Shown here: one piece after another, positions 8,225 through 13,661 of the stretch | How positions within the stretch are numbered: position 1 is the stretch's first letter | Layout of the letters: every line of letters begins with the position of its first letter | Assembly (NCBI GenBank): GCA_945898105.1 | Contig: CAMDHL010000030.1 | Location: 1 to 13,661, forward strand | DNA from: Comamonas sp. lk | GTDB lineage: Bacteria; Pseudomonadota; Gammaproteobacteria; Burkholderiales; Burkholderiaceae_C | Direction: 5' to 3' | Length of the DNA stretch: 13,661 nucleotides | Program-made: the position numbers and the translations under genes | The notes under the pieces: model-generated | The model's database searches: none | What the model was told of the DNA's origin: nothing | What the model saw: the letters and a program-made list of their open reading frames with translations, nothing else

Positions 8225-8986
8225 TTAAATGGTCACGCCACCATCCACCAGCAGGGTTTGCCCGGTGACAAAGCGCGATTCGTCGCTAGCCAAAAACACC
8301 ACCATGGGCGTAATGTCGTCCACCACCGCCAACCGCCCCATGGGCTGGCGTGCAATAAAGTCTTTTTCGGCCTGTACCGGGTCGGCGGCGCTGGCGATGC
8401 GTCCGCGCAGCGAAGGCGTGTCCACCGTGCCAGGACATAACGCATTGGCGCGCAAACCGGCTTTCACATAGTCAGCGGCCAGTGATTTGGTCAGACCGAT
8501 CACGGCAGCTTTGGTGGCGCCATAGGCGCAGCGGTTGACAAAGCCTTTGATGCTGGAAGCCATGGACGCCATATTGATGATGGAGACGCTGACGCTATCG
8601 TCGGCGGCATGGCGCAGCATGCCGGGCAAAAACGCGCGCGTGACGGTAAACATGCTTTTCACATTCAGCGAAAAACTGGTATCCCAGTCGTCCTCGCTGC
8701 AATCGAGCAAGCTGCCGTTGGCGACCATGCCGGCGCAGTTGAATAATGCATCAAGCGCCGGCAAGCGTGCGGCTAAGGCCTGCACAGCAGCGGCATCGCG
8801 TACATCGAGCACGGCGGTTTGGATGGTCGCGTTTTCCTGGCTCAGGCTCGCCAGCAAGGTGCTGTTGATGTCGGTGGCGATCACCTTCGCGCCTTGGGCC
8901 GCGCAGGCCAATGCGCTGGCCCGCCCGATGCCTTGACCGGCAGCCGTGATGAAAATAGTTTTGCCCTGGAGACGCCCATTGGTCAT
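8225..8986 (-). CDS. SDR-family oxidoreductase, probable 2-keto-3-deoxy-L-fuconate dehydrogenase
   Basis: This is a 253-residue classical short-chain dehydrogenase and the first gene of the cluster. Seen: TAAGQGIG at 14-21, D39 at the end of beta-strand 2 (ATDI, indicating NAD+), NCAG at 83-86, N108, S141, and the catalytic Y155/K159 (YGATK), with [10 protein letters not shown] at 184-193. Residues such as [19 protein letters not shown] and [11 protein letters not shown] closely resemble mammalian BDH2/DHRS6 and the characterised bacterial 2-keto-3-deoxy-L-fuconate dehydrogenase of Xanthomonas. The inferred reaction is oxidation of 2-keto-3-deoxy-L-fuconate to the 2,4-diketo acid, the step after the dehydratase encoded in the same cluster. 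Automatic pipelines may call it 3-hydroxybutyrate dehydrogenase; the neighbours argue against that. The ribosome site (AGAAG about 12 bases upstream) is weak, and the candidate operators lie 22-54 bases before the ATG. Confidence 0.85.
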   Translation of the reverse strand: MTNGRLQGKTIFITAAGQGIGRASALACAAQGAKVIATDINSTLLASLSQENATIQTAVLDVRDAAAVQALAARLPALDALFNCAGMVANGSLLDCSEDDWDTSFSLNVKSMFTVTRAFLPGMLRHAADDSVSVSIINMASMASSIKGFVNRCAYGATKAAVIGLTKSLAADYVKAGLRANALCPGTVDTPSLRGRIASAADPVQAEKDFIARQPMGRLAVVDDITPMVVFLASDESRFVTGQTLLVDGGVTI

Positions 8987-9007
8987 ATTTGCGATACTTC
9001 TAAATTA

Positions 9008-9040
9008 ATTCAAATATGAATAAATCATTCATTTATGAAT
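9008..9040. promoter_or_regulatory. Two tandem ATTCA-N4-TGAAT palindromes, candidate operators of the sugar cluster
   Basis: Two 14-bp inverted repeats of identical arms sit at 9008-9021 (spacer AATA) and 9027-9040 (spacer TTTA), centres 19 bp apart. They lie within a stretch (9001-9040) where 35 of 40 bases are A or T, against GC-rich surroundings. They lie 22-54 bases upstream of the first gene of the minus-strand cluster, where promoter and operator are expected. Dimeric repressors such as IclR proteins bind palindromes of this size; the convergent IclR gene at 682-1509 with an AT-hook-like motif is the obvious partner, by inference. Exact -35 and -10 boxes cannot be fixed in such AT-rich DNA. 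Confidence 0.6.
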
Positions 9041-9200
9041 TCTCATGATACGGGACTTTGTGTCTAAAGCGCATAGTGCTTTCCCTAGGTTTTGGTGCCT
9101 GGTTGGCTCCAGGTGCGAGGGTACGCGCGCGTCGCCCTTCGTCTGGGAAACGGTGACCTACACCGTAAGCTGGGCATGGCTTTGCAATCTCGGATTCATC
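9041..9200. other. Intergenic stretch with small hairpins between divergent genes
   Basis: No convincing gene is seen in the rest of the divergent gap. Three short inverted repeats are present: AAAGCGC/GTGCTTT (9066-9082, one G-T pair), CCTGG/CCAGG (9098-9113) and a perfect ACGGTG/CACCGT (9150-9166, 5-base loop). They would lie in the leader of the PepSY-like gene if it is transcribed from near the AT-rich segment. None is followed by a T-run, so they are not terminators. Confidence 0.35.
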
Positions 9201-9205
9201 GAAGG
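9201..9205 (+). promoter_or_regulatory. Ribosome binding site deciding the start of the PepSY-like gene
   Basis: GAAGG ends 6 bases before the ATG at 9212. The other in-frame ATGs at 9233 and 9242 have no Shine-Dalgarno-like sequence, which favours the 9212 start. Confidence 0.5.
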
Positions 9206-9211
9206 TGCACA

Positions 9212-9517
9212 ATGGCGCCTTGTTTTTATCTGATGAACACCATGCGCAAACTGAGTCGTGTTTTGATAGGGCTGTGTTGCCTGTTAGGCACCCTGGCTTT
9301 CGCCCAATCGCCACCCAAGTGCAACTCCGGCCCGAAAGCAGGTTGGACGGCCTCCGACAAGCTCTCTAAGCTTCTCGAAACCAAAGGCTACAAATTTCGC
9401 CGTATCGGTGATATGGGCGGTTGCTATGTCGTGGTGGGCACCAACGAAAAAGGCGAGGAAGGGGAATTCTTTTTCCACCCGCTTACCCTGGGGATTGTGG
9501 GCAGTCGATTGCGTTAA
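9212..9517 (+). CDS. Small exported PepSY-like protein
   Basis: This is a 101-residue protein with an N-terminal signal peptide (basic MRKLSR, hydrophobic VLIGLCCLLGTLAFA) and likely cleavage after A31, leaving a ~70-residue periplasmic protein. The mature part, with W45, GYKFRRIGDMGGCYVVVGTNEKG and FFFHPLTLGIV, has the layout of small PepSY/PepSY_2-type proteins: one helix, then a beta-sheet with a central aromatic-Gly-Cys-Tyr strand. Two mature cysteines (C37, C71) could form a disulfide. PepSY domains are proposed to inhibit or bind secreted enzymes or metals, but no specific function can be assigned here. The 9212 start is chosen for its GAAGG site; 9233 (94 aa) or 9242 (91 aa) would give shorter, more ordinary signal peptides. 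It is divergent from the sugar cluster. Confidence 0.75.
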   Translation: MAPCFYLMNTMRKLSRVLIGLCCLLGTLAFAQSPPKCNSGPKAGWTASDKLSKLLETKGYKFRRIGDMGGCYVVVGTNEKGEEGEFFFHPLTLGIVGSRLR

Positions 9518-9527
9518 TCCGGTTCTG

Positions 9528-9558
9528 GCCTCCATACTTAGGCCCGTACTAAGGAGGC
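9528..9558 (+). repeat. Bulged hairpin downstream of the PepSY-like gene
   Basis: GCCTC (9528-9532) and CTTAG (9537-9541) pair with CTAAG (9549-9553) and GAGGC (9554-9558): ten pairs with a 4-base bulge and 7-base loop, starting 11 bp after the stop codon. A run of five A and then CTTTT follow shortly after, but no direct T-run, so it is at best a non-canonical terminator or an mRNA 3'-end stabiliser. Confidence 0.5.
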
Positions 9559-9583
9559 GCTGCAAAAAGCAACTTTTGTCATT

Positions 9584-9649
9584 AGGAGCGCGGCGAATAG
9601 CTCTATTTTCAAATCAAAGAGCGATGGTTCGCCGCATTGTTGCGCTCCT
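9584..9649. repeat. 66-bp three-armed imperfect inverted repeat
   Basis: Three nested arm pairs are visible: AGGAGC (9584-9589) with GCTCCT (9644-9649), GCGGCGAA (9590-9597) with TTCGCCGC (9628-9635), and GCTCT (9600-9604) with AGAGC (9618-9622). Together they make 19 pairs around a 13-base AT-rich loop, with an 8-base bulge (9636-9643) on one side only. No T-run follows. It could be a structured RNA, a REP/BIME-like element, or a remnant of a small mobile element. Copy number elsewhere in the genome would decide between these. Confidence 0.55.
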
Positions 9650-9735
9650 TACGATGATGCAAGTTTGCCCATCATGCTTAATCTGCACTCCGTCAATTTA
9701 GTCCGCCAAAAGGCATCCTCCTGTAGGCTTGCACC

Positions 9736-10770
9736 ATGCATATTTTTTACAACCCCGACCATGCTGCCCACCAAGGCAAGCTGGAGATGTACCGCGGACG
9801 TATGGTGCCCTGCCATGAAGTGCCGCAGCGACAGGACCAAGTAGCTGCGGCATTGCAGGCGCGCGCGCTGGGGCCGCTGCAAAAGCCCAACCATTTTGAT
9901 GACGCGCTGCTCCAGCGCATCCACAGCCCACGCTATCTGCAGTTTTTGCAAACCGCATGGCAACAATGGATTGCGCTGGATCCGGCCAATGTTGCGCTGG
10001 ACGCCATCCCAAGCGTTTGGCCGACGCGGAGTTTTCGCACCGACATCGAGCCAGACAATTTTGCAGCCCGCATGGGCCTGTATTCCTTCGATGCCGGTAC
10101 GCCTTTGACCGCAGGCACTTGGCAGGCCGCCCGCAGCGGAGCCGATTGCGCGCTCAGCGCGGCTGCCCACATAGCGCAAGGCGCGCGCGCTGCGTTTGCG
10201 CTCACCCGCCCGCCGGGCCACCATGCGGGCGCTGATTTCTTTGGCGGCTACTGTTTCTTAAACAATGCGGCACTGGCAGCGCAGTATTTGCGTGACAGCG
10301 GTTTAGAACGCGTGGCGGTGCTGGATGTGGACTACCACCATGGCAACGGAACCCAAGCTATTTTTTACGAGCGCTCTGATGTGTTTTTCGCCAGCATCCA
10401 CGGCGATCCGCGCACCGAATATCCGTTTTTTTTAGGCCATGCCGACGAGCAAGGGCAGGCGGCGGGGCGGGGGTTTAACCTCAATGTGCCCTTGCCGCGC
10501 GGCAGCGACTATGCGCGCTGGTCTGAGGCGCTGGATTTCGCCTTAAAGGCTATCGCCACCTACGGCGCGCAGGCATTGGTTGTCTCGCTGGGCGTGGATA
10601 CCTTTGCGTGCGACCCGATCTCCGGATTTGCGCTGCAAAGTGAAGACTATCTGCGCATGGGCGAGCGCATCGCCCATGCGGGCTTACCCGCAGTGCTGGT
10701 GTTTGAAGGCGGCTATGCGGTGGAGGCGGTGGGCCTCAACGTGGCTAATGTGTTGCAGGCTTTCGCGTGA
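9736..10770 (+). CDS. aphA: Acetylpolyamine amidohydrolase (histone-deacetylase superfamily)
   Basis: This 344-residue zinc hydrolase removes acetyl groups from acetylated polyamines in the cytoplasm, freeing them for catabolism or reuse. Seen: the tandem catalytic histidines H162/H163 (RPPGHHAG), zinc ligands D199 and H201 (DVDYHHGNGT) and D288 (SLGVDTF), and the transition-state tyrosine Y327 (EGGYAVE). All are offset by exactly four from the Mycoplana ramosa enzyme (H159, D195, H197, D284, Y323). Full-length similarity (ELY/EMY near residue 18, TDIE at 102-105, FGGYCFLNNAA at 169-179, DPISGF, GLNVANVL) and the near-equal length make this assignment strong over a general HDAC-like protein. 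No strong ribosome site precedes the ATG at 9736. It is a lone gene: the PepSY-like gene lies upstream behind structured DNA, and the MFS gene converges from the right. Confidence 0.93.
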   Translation: MHIFYNPDHAAHQGKLEMYRGRMVPCHEVPQRQDQVAAALQARALGPLQKPNHFDDALLQRIHSPRYLQFLQTAWQQWIALDPANVALDAIPSVWPTRSFRTDIEPDNFAARMGLYSFDAGTPLTAGTWQAARSGADCALSAAAHIAQGARAAFALTRPPGHHAGADFFGGYCFLNNAALAAQYLRDSGLERVAVLDVDYHHGNGTQAIFYERSDVFFASIHGDPRTEYPFFLGHADEQGQAAGRGFNLNVPLPRGSDYARWSEALDFALKAIATYGAQALVVSLGVDTFACDPISGFALQSEDYLRMGERIAHAGLPAVLVFEGGYAVEAVGLNVANVLQAFA

Positions 10771-10785
10771 TGCGCACTCATTGTT

Positions 10786-10825
10786 CGCCCTCCACAAGCC
10801 AAGCCTATGGTTGGCAAATGGGGCG
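10786..10825. terminator. Possible bidirectional hairpin between convergent genes
   Basis: Nested inverted repeats CGCCC (10786-10790)/GGGCG and GCCAA (10798-10802)/TTGGC (10811-10815) lie in the 64-bp gap between two convergent genes. The position is right for a shared terminator, but no adjacent T-run exists on either strand, so the call is weak. Confidence 0.3.
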
Positions 10826-10834
10826 CATGCCCGA

Positions 10835-12025
10835 TTAAGTGCTTTGCTTTTGCGCTAATACCCGCGCGCTGCGGGCGAACGCAAATACACCGCCACCGGC
10901 TACGACCATCAGCATGACCGACAGGCCCACACTGGCCGACCAGTCCAGCATCAGCCCGGCGGCCGAGGAGGCGACCAGTGCGCCCAGGGTGTAGGTCAAC
11001 ACCAGGACGGCCGTGCTGTTAACCAGGGTGATGCCGGTTTCACGGCTACCGATGTCGAACATGGTGAGCGTGTACAGCGTGCCACCGGCTGAGCCCCAAA
11101 GCAGTGCCACCGCCCAAACCACCGCGGTGACCTGTTCTACCGCCATTACCAAAGCACCTGATAGGAGCAAAAGCACTGCCAGCAGAACCATCAGGCGGCG
11201 CCGTCCCAATTCGGGCGAGGCAAAGCGGTCGGCCACCATGCCCGCGGGAATAGCGCACAGCATGCCGCCCAGACCGCTTAAGGAAAGCAGCAGTGCCGCT
11301 TCACCCGCAGGCAGGCCCAGGCTGAGACCATAAATCGGCAGCACCGAGCTCAAACCCATTTCAAAAAAACCGCCAACAAAACCGGCCAGCATCACCACCG
11401 GGTTGGCGCGCACCGCATGCCACAGGCCCACCAGGCCGACGCGGGCGGTGTCGCTGTCATGGTCTTGCGGCAGGCGCGGTATGAAAGCCGTCCAGGCTAG
11501 TCCGACGACCATGAAGCCTATGACGATACGCAGCGCCGCCGGGTCATCCGCGCCCAACCATGCCAGTAACGCGGGCCCGACCACCATGGTCATACCAATC
11601 AGGGTGGCATACGCGCCTATCAATAGGCCCCGGTGTTGCGGCGGAGAAAACTCGGAGATGAAGGCCTCGGCCAAGACCCAGCGCATGCCGCCGGCCATGG
11701 CACCGAGCAAGAGCAGCACAAACCACGTAGCCAGTTGGTCGGTCAGCAAAAAGCCGCAGGCGGTAAGCAGTGGCGTGATAGACGCCAACCACAGCGCATT
11801 GCGCCGCCCCAGCTTGCGGGTTATGGCCGATGCAAAAGGCGTTACGACAAAAATGCCTAGCCATTCGGTCGCCGCAAACAAACCCGCCACAGTGTTGCTG
11901 ACCTCGGCGCGCTTGAGTAAAAAAAGCAGCAGCGGCAGCAGCATAAAAACCCCGCACAGCTGAAACAGTGTGGAGCCGAAAACGGCCACCAGGCCGCGAT
12001 GTGCCACCAAAGGCCTCGCTCTCAA
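10835..12025 (-). CDS. Major facilitator superfamily transporter
   Basis: This is a 396-residue inner-membrane secondary transporter with about twelve hydrophobic segments, six before and six after a polar central stretch at residues 183-205. Seen: the MFS motif-A-like loop RKLGRR at 70-75 and its second-half counterpart GMVADRF...ELGRRR at 262-277, plus a short polar C-terminus. It resembles the YcaD-like/putative drug or metabolite efflux MFS group; the substrate is unknown. The predicted start is TTG at 12025, which overlaps the prfC stop (TTGA), an arrangement typical of translational coupling. There is no clear Shine-Dalgarno; an in-frame GTG at 12007 is an alternative and would still keep the first membrane helix. 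It is likely co-transcribed with prfC. Confidence 0.85.
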   Translation of the reverse strand: MRARPLVAHRGLVAVFGSTLFQLCGVFMLLPLLLFLLKRAEVSNTVAGLFAATEWLGIFVVTPFASAITRKLGRRNALWLASITPLLTACGFLLTDQLATWFVLLLLGAMAGGMRWVLAEAFISEFSPPQHRGLLIGAYATLIGMTMVVGPALLAWLGADDPAALRIVIGFMVVGLAWTAFIPRLPQDHDSDTARVGLVGLWHAVRANPVVMLAGFVGGFFEMGLSSVLPIYGLSLGLPAGEAALLLSLSGLGGMLCAIPAGMVADRFASPELGRRRLMVLLAVLLLLSGALVMAVEQVTAVVWAVALLWGSAGGTLYTLTMFDIGSRETGITLVNSTAVLVLTYTLGALVASSAAGLMLDWSASVGLSVMLMVVAGGGVFAFARSARVLAQKQST

Positions 12026-13653
12026 CCGGCGCTGCCTAGGCTCAGGCCGGCATGCTCGCGTAGCGGGTGGAAATGGATTTTTGGAAAGCGCTCTTGCGCC
12101 AGGCGTACGTCATAAGGGCTGGTGCATAAAAAGGCCAGCGTATCGGCCGCATCCTTGGCCATGCGCTGCGGGTAGGCGTTCACAAACTCGCGCAACTCAG
12201 CCGGGGTGTCGGCGCTAATCCAGCGCGCGCCGGTGTACTGGCTGCCTTCTAAACGGATGTCGGCGTCGTACTCGCCCTTGAGGCGGTGTTGCACCACTTC
12301 AAATTGCAATTGCCCGACCGCGCCGAGCAACATATTGCCGCCCATCTCAGGCTTGAAAACCTGGATGGCACCTTCTTCGCCTAGCTGCGCCAGGCCTTGT
12401 TGCAATTGCTTGGTGCGCAGGGGGTTTTTTAGCACCACGGTCATGAACATCTCGGGCGCAAAGAACGGCAGCCCGGTATATTGCAGGTTGATACTGCCGT
12501 CGGTAATGGTGTCGCCCAGTTGCACGCCGCCGTGGGTGGTAAAGCCCACGATGTCGCCGGCATAGGCCTCTTCGACGGCCTCGCGACGTTGACTCATGAA
12601 GGTGACCACGCTGGTGGGGCGCAACTCTTTGGCCGTGCGCATCACCTTGAGCTTCATGCCCGGCGTGTACTTGCCCGAAGCCATGCGCACAAAAGCGATG
12701 CGGTCGCGGTGGTTGGCGTCCATATTGGCCTGCACCTTGAACACCACGCCACTAAAGGCCTTGTCCTCAGGCTGCACTTCCTGCACCACCGGCTGGCGAT
12801 TGACTTGCACGGTGCTGGTGCGGCTTTGCGGCGAGGGCGCCAAATCTACCAGCGCGTCCAGCACTTCCATCACGCCAAAGTTGTTGACGCCAGAGCCAAA
12901 AAAAACCGGCGTTTGCTTGCCCGCCAAAAAGGCAGCATGGTCCCAGGTGGGGGATGCGCCAGTGGCCAGTTCCATGCTTTCGACGGCGCTGGTCCATTCG
13001 CTGCCAAAGCGATGCTGCAAGGCCTCGGGCCGCGACAAGGGTATGGCATCAAAGTCCTGCGGCAGGCGTTCGCTTCCGCTTTCAAACACCGTCATGGTGT
13101 CGGTGCGTAAATTAATGATGCCGCCGAATAATTTGCCTTGGCCCACTGGCCAAGTCATCGGCACGCAGGGCATACCCAGTTCGCGCTCAATCTCGTCCAA
13201 AATGTCTAAAGGTTCGCGCACCTCGCGGTCCATTTTGTTGACGAAGGTGATGATGGGCGTATCGCGTTGGCGGCAGACCTCGATCAAGCGCCGGGTTTGC
13301 GCCTCCACACCATTGGCAGCATCAATCACCATCAGCGCGGCATCCACGGCGGTGAGCACGCGGTAGGTGTCTTCCGAAAAATCTTTGTGCCCTGGCGTGT
13401 CTAAAAGATTAATCACATGGTCGCGGTACACCATTTGCATGACTGACGAAGCCACCGAGATACCGCGCTGCTTTTCGATCTCCATCCAGTCCGATGTCGC
13501 ATGGCGCGAAGCCTTGCGCGCCTTGACCGAACCGGCAATCTGAATTGCGCCGGAAAACAGCAAGAGCTTTTCGGTCAGTGTGGTTTTACCTGCGTCCGGG
13601 TGGGAAATGATCGCAAAGGTGCGACGGCGGCGGGTTTCGGAGGCGAAGGACAA
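12022..13653 (-). CDS. prfC: Peptide chain release factor 3 (RF3), start near window edge
   Basis: This translational GTPase (543 visible residues) recycles release factors RF1/RF2 from the ribosome after termination. Seen: G1 loop SHPDAGKT at residues 17-24, switch region with SDWMEIEKQRGIS at 54-66, G3 DTPGH at 85-89 and G4 NKMD at 139-142. These are followed by the EF-Tu-like domain 2 and the RF3-specific C-terminal domain. E. coli RF3 has 529 residues, so the gene is essentially complete. The frame's visible start is a TTG at 13653. The reading frame stays open to the right edge (Ala and Pro codons precede it), so the true start is either this TTG or a codon just outside the window. The N-terminal SETRRRRTFAIISHPD matches other betaproteobacterial RF3 proteins. 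Its stop overlaps the start of the MFS gene. Confidence 0.96.
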   Translation of the reverse strand: MSFASETRRRRTFAIISHPDAGKTTLTEKLLLFSGAIQIAGSVKARKASRHATSDWMEIEKQRGISVASSVMQMVYRDHVINLLDTPGHKDFSEDTYRVLTAVDAALMVIDAANGVEAQTRRLIEVCRQRDTPIITFVNKMDREVREPLDILDEIERELGMPCVPMTWPVGQGKLFGGIINLRTDTMTVFESGSERLPQDFDAIPLSRPEALQHRFGSEWTSAVESMELATGASPTWDHAAFLAGKQTPVFFGSGVNNFGVMEVLDALVDLAPSPQSRTSTVQVNRQPVVQEVQPEDKAFSGVVFKVQANMDANHRDRIAFVRMASGKYTPGMKLKVMRTAKELRPTSVVTFMSQRREAVEEAYAGDIVGFTTHGGVQLGDTITDGSINLQYTGLPFFAPEMFMTVVLKNPLRTKQLQQGLAQLGEEGAIQVFKPEMGGNMLLGAVGQLQFEVVQHRLKGEYDADIRLEGSQYTGARWISADTPAELREFVNAYPQRMAKDAADTLAFLCTSPYDVRLAQERFPKIHFHPLREHAGLSLGSAG

Positions 13654-13661
13654 AGCGGGGG

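Noticed and set aside
9584..9649. Integron attC-like recombination site
   Set aside because: The fold is similar in size, but the conserved core sites (RYYYAAC and GTTRRRY) are not present at the ends, and no integrase or cassette array is nearby.
11403..11963. 186-codon plus-strand open frame opposite the MFS gene
   Set aside because: It is the antisense of membrane-helix codons, rich in Ser/Thr/Pro, with no domain; a typical shadow.
12596..13366. 256-codon open frame on the plus strand opposite prfC
   Set aside because: It is a serine/arginine-rich shadow of a highly conserved GTPase; no family resemblance.

Overview
The window looks like a chromosomal segment of a betaproteobacterium, most likely Burkholderiales and probably Comamonadaceae-like. 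The release factor 3 protein, the IclR/ABC/SDR gene repertoire and the moderately high GC all fit this. The assignment comes from protein resemblance only; no rRNA or other marker is present.

Layout: (1) Positions 2-487 (+) are the 3' end of a LysE/RhtB-type amino-acid exporter cut by the window edge. (2) 682-1509 (+) is an IclR-family regulator with an AT-hook-like N-terminus. (3) 1519-8986 (-) is a seven-gene cluster, convergent with the regulator. In transcription order it encodes a 2-keto-3-deoxy-L-fuconate dehydrogenase-like SDR, a ribose-type sugar ABC transporter (ATPase, permease, periplasmic binding protein), L-fuconate dehydratase, an L-fuconolactone hydrolase-type amidohydrolase and an L-fucose dehydrogenase-like SDR. 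(4) 9212-9517 (+) is a small exported PepSY-like protein, divergent from the sugar cluster. (5) 9518-9735 is a gap rich in inverted repeats. (6) 9736-10770 (+) is an acetylpolyamine amidohydrolase of the histone-deacetylase superfamily. (7) 10835-12025 (-) is an MFS transporter whose predicted TTG start overlaps the stop of (8) prfC, peptide chain release factor 3, at 12022-13653 (-), which reaches the right edge.

How the genes work together: the sugar cluster encodes high-affinity uptake of L-fucose (or a stereochemical relative such as L-galactose or D-arabinose) and the non-phosphorylating oxidative route: sugar to lactone, to aldonate, to 2-keto-3-deoxyaldonate, to 2,4-diketo-3-deoxyaldonate. 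The last enzyme of the known route, a fumarylacetoacetate-hydrolase-family protein that cleaves the diketo acid to pyruvate and lactate, is not in the window, and neither is a mutarotase.

Regulation: upstream of the first gene lies a very AT-rich segment with two 14-bp palindromes of identical design (ATTCA-N4-TGAAT), a good candidate operator pair. A strong intrinsic terminator sits between the binding-protein gene and the dehydratase gene, splitting the cluster into a transport half and a mostly catabolic half. I see no CRISPR array, tRNA, rRNA, insertion sequence or prophage. The gene content is mostly familiar; the most interesting points are regulatory architecture and the missing pathway step.
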